Positions 8,454 through 17,088 of a stretch of DNA of 64,000 nucleotides are shown here, piece by piece. This stretch comes from an uncultured Coriobacteriaceae bacterium. Lineage in GTDB: Bacteria; Actinomycetota; Coriobacteriia; Coriobacteriales; Atopobiaceae. How positions within the stretch are numbered: position 1 is the stretch's first letter; each line of letters begins with the position of its first letter. The position numbers and the translations under genes were made by a program. The stretch covers positions 58,128-122,127 of the forward strand of contig CADALE010000004.1 in assembly GCA_902788705.1 (NCBI GenBank). Reading direction: 5' to 3'. The notes under the pieces were generated by a model, which was not told where the DNA came from, ran no database searches, and worked only from the letters and a program-made list of their open reading frames with translations.

Positions 8454-9097
8454 TGAGGGACATCCACAGCCATATCCTTCCCGGCGTTGATGACGGTGCC
8501 CTTGACCTTGCCGAGAGCTTCGCGATGATCGAAGCGGCCAAGGCCGCTGGCGTCACCCAGATTGTCTGTACGCCCCACGTGCGCGACCCTTACTTCGACT
8601 ACGAGGCGATGTGGGATGCGTACGATGCGCTCGTGGCAGCTGTGGACGGCTTCCCTTTGCAGATGGGGTTCGAGGTGAACCATGCCAAGCTCATGGAGCT
8701 GGGGATGGAATGGGTCGACTACCTGCACTTTGACGGTTCGGACGAGTTTCTGCTCGAACTATCGAGCAGGGCGACGGACGTGGAGTTCGCAAACTACGAG
8801 CGTACGATCTTCGACCTGCAGAGCAGGGGCTACGAGGTGATCATCGCCCATCCAGAGCGGTATCGTGCCGTACAGAAGGATCCTGAGATCGCCCTTCGCC
8901 TGAGGCGCATGGGGTGCAGGCTCCAGGCAAGTGCCGACTATGTCGTGGGCGGTCGCTTGGGCCACGAGAAGAAGCCCGCGCAGAAGCTGTTTGACATGGG
9001 GCTGTACGACTTCATCGCAAGCGATGCCCATTGCGTAGAACAGTACGCGTATCTTGCCCGCGCGATGAGGGAGAACGGGAGGGATCTTGAGCGCTAG
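8453..9097 (+). CDS. CpsB/YwqE-like PHP tyrosine-protein phosphatase
   Basis: A 214-residue PHP-domain phosphatase. Metal-binding motifs are visible: DIHSHILPGVDDG at the N-terminus, CTPHVRDP near residue 40, a late IIAHPERY and ASDAHC near residue 180. In capsule loci this enzyme dephosphorylates the BY-kinase and tunes polymer output. The ATG shares one base with the kinase stop codon (TGATG), indicating translational coupling. Family length is normal except for a somewhat short middle. Confidence 0.92.
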   Translation: MRDIHSHILPGVDDGALDLAESFAMIEAAKAAGVTQIVCTPHVRDPYFDYEAMWDAYDALVAAVDGFPLQMGFEVNHAKLMELGMEWVDYLHFDGSDEFLLELSSRATDVEFANYERTIFDLQSRGYEVIIAHPERYRAVQKDPEIALRLRRMGCRLQASADYVVGGRLGHEKKPAQKLFDMGLYDFIASDAHCVEQYAYLARAMRENGRDLER

Positions 9098-9130
9098 GAT
9101 TCCCTTCCCGATGGTGCGGAGGGCGTAGCC

Positions 9131-11578
9131 ATGACGTTCGGCATCCTGGCCATATCCTTCGTCTTTGCCGCCACGATTGTCATCGCGGTCACGCCGCTTG
9201 CAAAGCGTATCGCACAGCGCGTCGATGCCGTCGACTATCCCAGCGGGCGTAGGGTCAACACCAAGCCCGTTCCCCGCTTGGGTGGTATCGCCATCGCCGC
9301 CGGTATTGCGGGGTCGCTCCTAGTCACCGCCCTGTTTCCCCACGTATTCGGCGCATCCATGGACACGCCGGAGTTCCAAGGAGTGTTGCGTCAGATCGGT
9401 ATCGCAGCCTCGATGATCGGCATGTTCGCCCTCGGTGCTGTTGACGACGTCAAGCCCCTCTCGGCCATCGACAAGCTGTTCTGGCAGCTCGTGTTTGCCA
9501 CGATTGCTGCGGCTTCGGGACTCGTTATCGGAGATATCGCCAATCCCTTCGGACCGGACTTCATCGATCTGGGCATCTTCGCATACCCCCTTACGGTTCT
9601 CTACCTAGTGTCGTTTGCCAACATCATCAATCTTATCGACGGTATCGACGGGCTTGCCTCGGGTGTGTCGGCAATCGCCGCCATCACCCTCAGCATGACG
9701 GCTATCGCTGCCGGCCACGCTGACGCTGCGCTGCTGGCGGCGATCATCGCCGGCGCAGCTGTGGGCTTCCTGCGCTATAACTTCAATCCCGCCAGCATCT
9801 TCCTGGGCGATTCGGGCTCGTTGCTTTTGGGCTACGGCCTTGGCGTCGTCTCACTCATGGGCGTGACGCGCGCGGCGGGTCTCACCATGCTTATCGTGCC
9901 CATCATCATCGCGGGTGCGCCTGTTATCGACACCTTTTCTGCCATCGTGAGGCGTACCCGCGCACAGGTCAACATCGGACAGGCGGACAAAGGCCACATC
10001 CACCACCGCCTTCTGCAATCGGGCTTTTCGCAGCGTCAGGTCGCGCTCATCATGTACGTGTGGACAGCCGCGCTCAGCGCGGGAGCCTATGCAATCACCA
10101 TGGTCGACACGTGTGCCCGAATCGTCCTGTTCCTCCTCATGCTGGGAATCTCGGTGCTCATCGCATGGAGTCTCCGCCTCTTCGAGCCGGTCATCCGTCG
10201 CCGCTTCGATCCCGAAACGGGTTTCAACGAGGTCGTTCCCATCGGTGAGGTCGCGGAATCCGATGACCTCACGCGCATCGAGATTGATGAGGTGCTTCTC
10301 GGCGGTGTCGGCACGCGGGGGAGCTCCGTGCGGGCAGGGAAGACCGACCATCCCCTCAACATCCTCGCGGTGAGCCAGCATTACTGGCCCGAACCCTTCA
10401 ACATCTCCGACATCTGCGAGGGCCTTGTGGCCCGCGGGCATTGCGTGACCATGCTCACGGGTACGCCGAACTATCCCGAAGGAGCTATCTACCAAGGCTA
10501 TGAGGGCGGAGCGCAGGCGGAGCAGGAGCATAATGGCGTGCGCATCAAACGCTCGCCGCTCGTTCCGCGCGGGCAAGATCTCGTTCACCGTGTGCTCAAC
10601 TACTACAGCTTCAGTGCTAACGCCAGTAGGATCGCACGCGACCTCGATGCGGGTTTCGACGTGGTGCTCTCGTTCCAGACTTCGCCGGTGATGATGGCGA
10701 ACCCCGCCTTGGCCTATGGCCGCCGCTACCGGGTGCCGGTGCTGCTCTACTGCATCGACATCTGGCCGGAGTGCCTCACGGTGGGCGGCATCAGGCCCGG
10801 CTCTCCCGTTTACAACCACTACGCGCGTGTGTCGCGCGACATCTACTCCTCAGCGGACCGACTTGCCGTCACATCGCCCCTGTTTGCCGAGTACTTCGAG
10901 TCGCACTTGGGGATGAATGGTGCAGACCCGCTCTACCTGCCCCAATATGCCGAGGACATCTTCACGGAAGATGCCGCGCAGCGCCAGGAATACGATCCAG
11001 GCAAGGTCAACCTTACCTTCGCGGGCAACGTGGGTCTTGCGCAGTCGGTGAGCACGCTCGTCGAAGCGGCGTCGTTGCTCGTCGATGACGACCGCATCGC
11101 CATCCACGTGGTGGGTTCGGGTTCGGAGCTCGAGACGCTCAAACGCTACGGCAAGCAGCTCGGGACCTCGAACCTGACCTTCCACGGGCGTTTCCCCCTC
11201 TCGGACATGCCCTCGTTCTACAACTCGTCCGACGCCATGGTGGCGACGTTCCTGAACAGCCCCATCCTAGGCTACACGCTGCCGCGCAAGATCCAGTCGT
11301 ACATGGCCGCAGGACGGCCCATCTTGGGAACGGTGGTGGGCGAGGCACGTCGAGTCATCGAGGAGGCGGGCTGCGGCCTGTGCTGCGATGCCGGGGATGC
11401 GCAAGGCCTCGCGGATATCTGCAGGCGTTTCGCAGACATGTCCTCAGCGGAACGCGAAGCTATGGGTGCGCGCGGCAGGGCGTTCTATCGGAAGAACTAT
11501 TCGCGCGAGCGCTTCTTCGAGACGCTCGATGCTGAACTGTGGGAGCTTGCGAGGAAAGGGGTGCAGGATGGGGAATAG
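9131..11578 (+). CDS. Fusion: WecA/MraY-like polyprenyl-phosphate HexNAc-1-P transferase + GT4 glycosyltransferase
   Basis: A single 815-codon frame joins two enzymes. Residues 1-350 form the multi-helix WecA/TagO/MraY family: VDD at 104-106, NLIDGIDGLASG at 167-178, FLGDSGS at 224-230 and the cytoplasmic HIHHRL at 289-294. It would start the glycan by putting a HexNAc-1-phosphate on undecaprenyl phosphate. After a charged linker (about 355-405), residues 408-815 are a WbuB-like GT4 enzyme with an SQHYWPEPF start, a PQYAE segment, and a C-terminal nucleotide-sugar domain. The second half probably adds the next sugar; CapE/F/G next door make UDP-L-FucNAc, which is a fair guess for the donor. 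No frameshift or stop is present at the junction. The last 11 bp overlap capE. Confidence 0.9.
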   Translation: MTFGILAISFVFAATIVIAVTPLAKRIAQRVDAVDYPSGRRVNTKPVPRLGGIAIAAGIAGSLLVTALFPHVFGASMDTPEFQGVLRQIGIAASMIGMFALGAVDDVKPLSAIDKLFWQLVFATIAAASGLVIGDIANPFGPDFIDLGIFAYPLTVLYLVSFANIINLIDGIDGLASGVSAIAAITLSMTAIAAGHADAALLAAIIAGAAVGFLRYNFNPASIFLGDSGSLLLGYGLGVVSLMGVTRAAGLTMLIVPIIIAGAPVIDTFSAIVRRTRAQVNIGQADKGHIHHRLLQSGFSQRQVALIMYVWTAALSAGAYAITMVDTCARIVLFLLMLGISVLIAWSLRLFEPVIRRRFDPETGFNEVVPIGEVAESDDLTRIEIDEVLLGGVGTRGSSVRAGKTDHPLNILAVSQHYWPEPFNISDICEGLVARGHCVTMLTGTPNYPEGAIYQGYEGGAQAEQEHNGVRIKRSPLVPRGQDLVHRVLNYYSFSANASRIARDLDAGFDVVLSFQTSPVMMANPALAYGRRYRVPVLLYCIDIWPECLTVGGIRPGSPVYNHYARVSRDIYSSADRLAVTSPLFAEYFESHLGMNGADPLYLPQYAEDIFTEDAAQRQEYDPGKVNLTFAGNVGLAQSVSTLVEAASLLVDDDRIAIHVVGSGSELETLKRYGKQLGTSNLTFHGRFPLSDMPSFYNSSDAMVATFLNSPILGYTLPRKIQSYMAAGRPILGTVVGEARRVIEEAGCGLCCDAGDAQGLADICRRFADMSSAEREAMGARGRAFYRKNYSRERFFETLDAELWELARKGVQDGE

Positions 11579-12623
11579 CGCTTTCTCCGGTGCAACCTTG
11601 ATGATTACCGGTGGTACAGGTAGCTTTGGCAACACCGTCCTCAAGCATTTCATCACGTCTGACATACGCGAGATCAGGATCTTCTCGCGCGACGAGAAGA
11701 AGCAAGACGACATGCGCCATTTCCTTCAGGAGCGCTATCCCGATGACTTCGGCAAGGTGCGCTTCCATGTGGGTGATGTGCGCGATCTCTCGAGCGTGCA
11801 GGACGCCATGCGAGGTGTGGACTACGTGTTCCACGCCGCGGCGCTCAAGCAGGTGCCCAGCTGCGAGTTCTTTCCCATGGAGGCCGTGCGCACCAACGTC
11901 TTAGGCACCGACAACGTGCTGCACGCGGCCATTGGGTGCGGTGTGCGCAAGGTGGTGTGCCTCTCGACTGACAAGGCCGCCTATCCCATCAACGCGATGG
12001 GAAAGAGCAAGGCCATGATGGAGTCGGTCGTCGCGGCAAACGCGCGCAACGGAGCCAGCACCACCACCATCTGCTGCACGCGCTACGGCAACGTGATGTG
12101 CTCACGTGGGTCGGTGATACCGCTGTTCATCAATCGCATCAAGCAGGGCGAGGCCCTTACCGTGACCGACCCCAAGATGACGCGCTTCCTCATGAACCTC
12201 GATGAGGCCGTCGATCTGGTCAAGTTCGCCTTCGAGCATGCAGAGCCCGGCGACCTCTTCATCCAGAAGAGCCCCGCCTCTACCATCGGCGACCTTGCCG
12301 AGGCAGTGCAGGAACTCTTCGGGCGTACGGGCGTGCAGATTATCGGTACGCGCCATGGCGAGAAGCTCTACGAGACGCTCATGACTCGCGAGGAGGCCCT
12401 GCGCGCGGAGGACATGGGCGAGTACTTCCGCGTGCGTGCCGATTCTCGCGACCTCAACTACGACAAGTTCTTCATCGAGGGCGAGGTCCACACTATGGCG
12501 GACGAGAGCTATACCAGCGACAACACGACACGCCTCGATGTCGCGGGGACCGTCGAGAAGCTCAAGACTGCCGAATATGTGCGCCTGGCGCTCGAGGGCC
12601 GTGAGAGCGAGGCCGTCCAGTGA
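11568..12623 (+). CDS. capE: UDP-GlcNAc 4,6-dehydratase/5-epimerase (CapE/WbjB/FlaA1 class)
   Basis: A 351-residue extended SDR enzyme with NAD(P)-binding TGGTGSFG near residue 15, a DEKKQDDMR segment, the HAAALKQVPSCEFFPMEA run typical of inverting UDP-GlcNAc dehydratases, and STDKAAYPINAMGKSKAMME, in which the usual SDR Tyr is replaced by Met as in FlaA1-type enzymes. It starts UDP-L-FucNAc synthesis. ATG 11568 lies inside the previous gene's end with GCAGG upstream, and the next gene overlaps its stop by 4 bp, so the three are translationally linked. It is followed by the other two enzymes of the same route, which supports CapE over the flagellin-glycosylation homologues. Confidence 0.9.
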   Translation: MGNSAFSGATLMITGGTGSFGNTVLKHFITSDIREIRIFSRDEKKQDDMRHFLQERYPDDFGKVRFHVGDVRDLSSVQDAMRGVDYVFHAAALKQVPSCEFFPMEAVRTNVLGTDNVLHAAIGCGVRKVVCLSTDKAAYPINAMGKSKAMMESVVAANARNGASTTTICCTRYGNVMCSRGSVIPLFINRIKQGEALTVTDPKMTRFLMNLDEAVDLVKFAFEHAEPGDLFIQKSPASTIGDLAEAVQELFGRTGVQIIGTRHGEKLYETLMTREEALRAEDMGEYFRVRADSRDLNYDKFFIEGEVHTMADESYTSDNTTRLDVAGTVEKLKTAEYVRLALEGRESEAVQ

Positions 12624-13804
12624 GGGTGCTCGTGACAGGTGCGAAGGGCTTCGTGGGACGCAACCTGTGCGCGTCGCTTGCCGCGTTGCGCGATGGCAAG
12701 GACAGGCGCGAACGCTTCCAGGGGCTGCTGCCGCTGGAGATTCTCACGTTCGATCTCGATGGAACCCGGGATGAGCTCGCCGCAGACTGCGCCGAGTGCG
12801 ACTTCGTGTTCCATCTTGCCGGCGTCAACAGACCGGATTGCGAGGAGCAGTTCTCGGGCAACGCCGAGAGCCTCTCCTTTGTGCTCGCGTGCCTCGAGCG
12901 GGCGGGCAACCGCTGCCCCGTCATGCTCGCGAGCTCCGTGCAGGCAACGCTCGAGGGACGCTTCGCGGGAAGCGCGTACGGCAAGAGCAAGCTCGAGGCC
13001 GAGGAGCTGCTGCGAGCATACGGCAACCGTACCGGGGGGAAGACGCTCATCTATCGCCTGCCCAACCTTTACGGCAAGTGGTGCCGGCCCAACTACAACA
13101 GCGTGGTGGCAACGTTCTGCGATGCCATCGCCAACGGGCGCCCCTATACGGTGAACGACCCCGCTGTGGAGCTCGACCTGCTCTATATCGACGATCTAGT
13201 CGAGGAGCTACTCGCCGCCCTTATCGGCGAAGAGCATCGCGAGGGAGGCTTCTGCGTGGCTGGCCCCGTAGATCACGCCTCGCTCGGCGAGGTCGCGGAG
13301 CTGCTCGAGTCGTTCAAAGGCTCCCGCGGCGGGCTCGAGGTACCCGATTGCACGCCGGATTCCTTCCGGAAGAAGCTCTACAGCACGTATCTGAGTCATC
13401 TCGATCCTGCGGATTTCGCGTACAAGCTCGATTCCCACACCGACGATCGCGGAAGCTTTACCGAGGTGCTCAAGACGCCGGATCGCGGGCAGGTCTCCAT
13501 CAACGTCACCAAGCCCGGTTGCACCAAGGGCAACCATTGGCACCATACCAAATGGGAGAGGTTCCTCGTGGTGAGAGGCGAGGCGCTCATCCGCCTCAGG
13601 CGGATTGGTACGGACGCAGATGGGAATGCATATCCTATTGTGGAATACCATGTAAGTGGAGATGCCCCCACCGTTGTCGAGATGATTCCCGGCTACACGC
13701 ACTGCATAACCAACCTCTCGAACGAGCACGACCTGGTAACCCTTATGTGGGCGAACGAGTGCTTCGATCCCGAGAGACCCGACACCTTCTTCGAGGAGGT
13801 ATGA
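12620..13804 (+). CDS. capF: CapF-type bifunctional SDR-cupin reductase for UDP-L-FucNAc
   Basis: A 394-residue protein in two parts. The first 250 residues are an SDR reductase with TGAKGFVGRN at the N-terminus and SAYGKSKLEAEE near residue 117. The last 130 are a cupin with HTDDRGSFTEVLKT and GNHWHHTKWERFLVV metal-type histidines. This two-domain layout is the hallmark of CapF/WbjC, which converts the CapE product toward UDP-L-FucNAc. It begins with GTG overlapping the capE TGA (GTGA). Slightly longer than the S. aureus protein (about 370). A low-GC unrelated gene separates it from capG. Confidence 0.92.
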   Translation: MRVLVTGAKGFVGRNLCASLAALRDGKDRRERFQGLLPLEILTFDLDGTRDELAADCAECDFVFHLAGVNRPDCEEQFSGNAESLSFVLACLERAGNRCPVMLASSVQATLEGRFAGSAYGKSKLEAEELLRAYGNRTGGKTLIYRLPNLYGKWCRPNYNSVVATFCDAIANGRPYTVNDPAVELDLLYIDDLVEELLAALIGEEHREGGFCVAGPVDHASLGEVAELLESFKGSRGGLEVPDCTPDSFRKKLYSTYLSHLDPADFAYKLDSHTDDRGSFTEVLKTPDRGQVSINVTKPGCTKGNHWHHTKWERFLVVRGEALIRLRRIGTDADGNAYPIVEYHVSGDAPTVVEMIPGYTHCITNLSNEHDLVTLMWANECFDPERPDTFFEEV

Positions 13805-13808
13805 GCAT

Positions 13809-14771
13809 ATGGGCCTATCCAATACCCCAAAGCATTGGTTGGAGTATAGAAAGGCTTTGATCGGGCATTACGCCAAGCGCTTAGCGAGGCATGGCAAAAC
13901 CCCTCCCTGCACGCTTGCTACCATGGAGGAAACCAATGCGCATATCTCTGGACTCATTCAATCGGGGACTCCGTGCATGGTCGCACGTTTCGGTGGAAAC
14001 GAGGTTCGGACCTGCGCTGAGGCACGGGCAATATCTCTTGGCGCGAAACGAACGTTCAGTAGAAAGATACGCACCAGGATGCGGTTGCAAGCGGGCTTCT
14101 TTCCTGCAACAGACGACGCTTTGAACAGGTTCTCTCATGAGATGGAGGCATGCATCGGGAATCTCGATGTGCTTGGGTGGTGGGGATCCTGCCTCCAGGA
14201 TTACTATCTGTCAAAGGCTCTGGATAGCGGCCTGTTGCCACATGATCTGTTTATGTGCAGTATCGCGTCACTGGAGCCATACTACTATCCCGAGCAACCT
14301 TGGTCGCGCATGCTCGAGGGCAAGCGAGTGCTCGTGGTCCATCCTTTTGTCGACTCGATCTCTAAGTCATATGAACACAGAAGCGAGATATGGAAGGGAA
14401 CCGATGTCCTCCCCGATTTCGAACTGCTGCTGCTCAAGAGCGTGCAAACCATATCGGGTATCGAAGACAGTCGCTTCTCCTCGTGGTTCGAGGCGCTCGG
14501 TTACATGAAAGACTGCATCGAACGCATTCCGTTCGACGTTGCTATTATCGGGTGCGGGGCGTATGGCTTTCCACTTGCATCGCACGTTAAGCAGATTGGC
14601 AAACAGGCTATCCATCTGGGCGGGGCGACCCAGATTCTTTTCGGTGTTTTGGGAAAGCGCTGGGAGTCGAACCCTGCGGTGCTCAGGTATCGGAACGAGT
14701 ATTGGCGCCGGCCATCCCAGGAAGAGACTCCGCAAAGCGCAAGCGCCGTTGAAAACGGCTGCTATTGGTGA
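13809..14771 (+). CDS. Unrecognised enzyme-like protein, possibly a GT-D-fold glycosyltransferase
   Basis: A 320-residue soluble protein that I do not firmly recognise. A VARFGGNEV motif near residue 57 resembles the RFGDGE-type motif of GT-D/DUF1792 glycosyltransferases. A C-terminal block with IIGCGAYGFPLASHVK and AIHLGGATQILFGVLGKRW is a pattern I associate with uncharacterised capsule-locus proteins. No signal peptide or membrane segment is visible. The gene has a strong GGAGG site at its ATG, is clearly lower in GC than capF and capG, and splits the FucNAc operon, which suggests later insertion. A sugar-transfer role is inferred mainly from context. Confidence 0.5.
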   Translation: MGLSNTPKHWLEYRKALIGHYAKRLARHGKTPPCTLATMEETNAHISGLIQSGTPCMVARFGGNEVRTCAEARAISLGAKRTFSRKIRTRMRLQAGFFPATDDALNRFSHEMEACIGNLDVLGWWGSCLQDYYLSKALDSGLLPHDLFMCSIASLEPYYYPEQPWSRMLEGKRVLVVHPFVDSISKSYEHRSEIWKGTDVLPDFELLLLKSVQTISGIEDSRFSSWFEALGYMKDCIERIPFDVAIIGCGAYGFPLASHVKQIGKQAIHLGGATQILFGVLGKRWESNPAVLRYRNEYWRRPSQEETPQSASAVENGCYW

Positions 14772-14802
14772 GAACGAGCTGTGTAAGGACGGTGATGTAT
14801 AG

Positions 14803-15972
14803 ATGCACGCTCAAGCGTCGTTCAAAGATGATGGGCATATCAAGCTCATGATCATCGTGGGCACGCGACCTGAGATCATCCGCCTTTCCGAGGTTATCAA
14901 GAAGTGCCGGAGGTACTTCGACACCCTGCTCGTCCACACGGGGCAGAACTACGACTACACCCTCAATGGAATCTTCTTCCGTGACCTCGGCCTCGACGAT
15001 CCGGATGTGTGCCTCGATGCGGTAGGGGAGAGCTTGGGCCAGACCATGGGATCCATCATCGCCGCAAGCTACGACCTCATGGCGCAGTTAAAGCCCGATG
15101 CGCTGCTGGTGCTGGGCGATACCAACAGCTGCCTCTCCGCTATCGGTGCGAAGCGCCTGCACATCCCCATCTTCCACATGGAGGCGGGCAACCGCTGCAA
15201 GGACGAGCGCCTGCCCGAGGAGACCAACCGCCGCATCGTGGACATCATCTCCGACGTCAACCTCGCGTACAGCGAGCATGCGCGCCGCTATCTTGCGGAA
15301 TGCGGACTGCCCAAGGAACGCACCTTCGTCACGGGAAGCCCTATGGCAGAGGTCCTGCGCGCAAACCTCGATTCGATCGAGGCGAGCGACATCCATGCGC
15401 GCCTGGGCCTCGAGAAGGGCCGCTACATCCTGCTTTCCGCACATCGCGAGGAGAACATCGACGACGAGGCTAGCTTCACGAGCCTCTTCTCCGCCATCAA
15501 CGCGATGGCGCGTACCTACGGCATGCCCGTGCTCTACAGCTGCCACCCGCGCTCGGCGAAACGCCTCGATGAGAGCGGCTTTGCACTGCACGAACGCGTG
15601 ATCAGGCACGAGCCCCTTGGTTTCTTCGACTACAACTGCCTGCAGATGAACGCATTCTGCGTGGTGAGCGACTCGGGTACGCTGCCCGAGGAGGCGAGCT
15701 TCTTCGCGCGTGCCGGTCGTCCGTTCCCTGCGGTATGCATCCGCACCTCCACCGAACGCCCTGAAGCGCTTGAGAAGGGTTGCTTCATCCTCTCGGGCAT
15801 CGATGAGCGGGGCCTGCTCCAGGCTGTCGATCTTGCGGTGGCCTTGGATGCGGAGGGCGAGTACGGGGCGGGCGTGCCGGATTACGAAGATGAGAACGTC
15901 TCGTCCAAGGTCGTGAAGATCATCCAGAGCTATACGGGCATCGTCGACCGCATGGTGTGGCGGAAGGGCTAG
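14803..15972 (+). CDS. capG: CapG-type UDP-N-acetylhexosamine 2-epimerase (non-hydrolysing)
   Basis: A 389-residue WecB-fold epimerase: IIVGTRPEIIRLS near residue 16, HTGQNYDYTLNG, a VLGDTNSCLSA loop, HMEAGNRCKDERLPEETNRR (about residues 126-145) and the HREENID and SDSGTLPEEASF UDP-binding segments. The GNRC...PEE form fits CapG/WbjD, the last enzyme of UDP-L-FucNAc synthesis, and the neighbours CapE and CapF supply its substrate. Activity as a general UDP-GlcNAc 2-epimerase (ManNAc route) is the alternative. The start ATG lies 31 bp after the preceding gene. Confidence 0.9.
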   Translation: MHAQASFKDDGHIKLMIIVGTRPEIIRLSEVIKKCRRYFDTLLVHTGQNYDYTLNGIFFRDLGLDDPDVCLDAVGESLGQTMGSIIAASYDLMAQLKPDALLVLGDTNSCLSAIGAKRLHIPIFHMEAGNRCKDERLPEETNRRIVDIISDVNLAYSEHARRYLAECGLPKERTFVTGSPMAEVLRANLDSIEASDIHARLGLEKGRYILLSAHREENIDDEASFTSLFSAINAMARTYGMPVLYSCHPRSAKRLDESGFALHERVIRHEPLGFFDYNCLQMNAFCVVSDSGTLPEEASFFARAGRPFPAVCIRTSTERPEALEKGCFILSGIDERGLLQAVDLAVALDAEGEYGAGVPDYEDENVSSKVVKIIQSYTGIVDRMVWRKG

Positions 15973-15975
15973 CCC

Positions 15976-17088
15976 ATGCGCTACGTCTCCATCAACAGCG
16001 TGCCGAACGGTTCGACGGGAACGGTCATGCGCCAAGTGACCGACGAGCGTCGTGCTGCGGGCGATGAATGCTGGATGATGTGGGGACGCGGCCGTGCCGC
16101 CGAGAACGACCATGAGTTCAACTTCGGGAGCAGGGCGGAGCTCTATCTCGATGTGCTGCAGACGCGGATTGACGGCAAGGCGGGATTCCACTCGCGGGCG
16201 GCGACCAAGCGATTGCTGAGAAAGCTCGACGAGATTGCACCTGATGTCGTTCACCTGCACAACGTGCATGGCTACTACGCCAACGTCGAGATGCTCTTCG
16301 ATTGGCTGGCAGAGCACGAGAATGCGCAGGTGCGGTGGACGCTCCACGATTGCTGGGCGTTCACGGGGCATTGCGCTCACTTCCAGTACGTTGGGTGCGA
16401 TAGATGGCAGAGAGGTGCCTGCGGTGAGGGATGCCCTCAGCTGGGTGCCTATCCCAAAACGGTCTCCAAGAGCTCGTGCGCGTGGAACTATGCGCGTAAG
16501 AAGGCCGTCTTCACGCAGGTGCCCGTATCACGCATGACGCTCATCACGCCAAGCTATTGGCTGGAGAACCTTGTCGGGCAGTCGTTCCTTGCGAAGTATT
16601 CCGTCGAGGTGCGACCCAACACCGTCGATACGAGCGTGTTCAAGCCCACGCCGAGCGATTTCCGCGAGCGTTACGGCATAGGCGAGCGCTTCATGGTGCT
16701 CGGGGTTGCCAGTCCGTGGACCGAGCAGAAGGGACTCGGGGACTTCGTCGAGCTCGTGAAGCAGCTCGATTCGACGCGCTTCGCCATTGTGCTTGTGGGG
16801 CTGAGCAAACAACAGGTGCGGCGGCTTCCTGCTGGTGCCATCGGCCTCGAGCGCGTCGATTCCCCCAGCGAGCTCGCGAAGATTTATTCGGCGGCCGATG
16901 TGTTCGTTAACCCTAGCGAGGAGGAGACGTTCGGCATGACGGTTGCCGAAGCCCAATCGTGCGGAACCAAGGCTATAGTCATTGACGGAAGCGCATGCGT
17001 CGAGGCTCTAGGTGATTCTGGGGGATTTGTGGTGAAAGACTGCCGGGCTATGAAAGAGTTGATAGAAGCTGAGGCTGGGTTGCAATGA
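15976..17088 (+). CDS. GT4 glycosyltransferase
   Basis: A 370-residue GT-B enzyme of the GT4 family. The N-terminal domain has SINSVPNGSTG and VVHLHNVHGYYAN, and a Cys-rich loop (DCWAFTGHCAHFQYVGCDRW, about residues 127-146) found in a WcaC-like subgroup. The C-terminal domain has VLGVASPWTEQKG and the E-x7-E-like PSEEETFGMTVAEAQSCG that binds the donor. It starts 3 nt after capG and overlaps the polymerase gene by 4 bp. Donor and acceptor cannot be read from sequence. Confidence 0.88.
   Translation: MRYVSINSVPNGSTGTVMRQVTDERRAAGDECWMMWGRGRAAENDHEFNFGSRAELYLDVLQTRIDGKAGFHSRAATKRLLRKLDEIAPDVVHLHNVHGYYANVEMLFDWLAEHENAQVRWTLHDCWAFTGHCAHFQYVGCDRWQRGACGEGCPQLGAYPKTVSKSSCAWNYARKKAVFTQVPVSRMTLITPSYWLENLVGQSFLAKYSVEVRPNTVDTSVFKPTPSDFRERYGIGERFMVLGVASPWTEQKGLGDFVELVKQLDSTRFAIVLVGLSKQQVRRLPAGAIGLERVDSPSELAKIYSAADVFVNPSEEETFGMTVAEAQSCGTKAIVIDGSACVEALGDSGGFVVKDCRAMKELIEAEAGLQ

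Noticed and set aside
15088..16380. 430-codon minus-strand open frame
   Set aside because: Antisense of capG and a GT4 gene, which carry unmistakable motifs.
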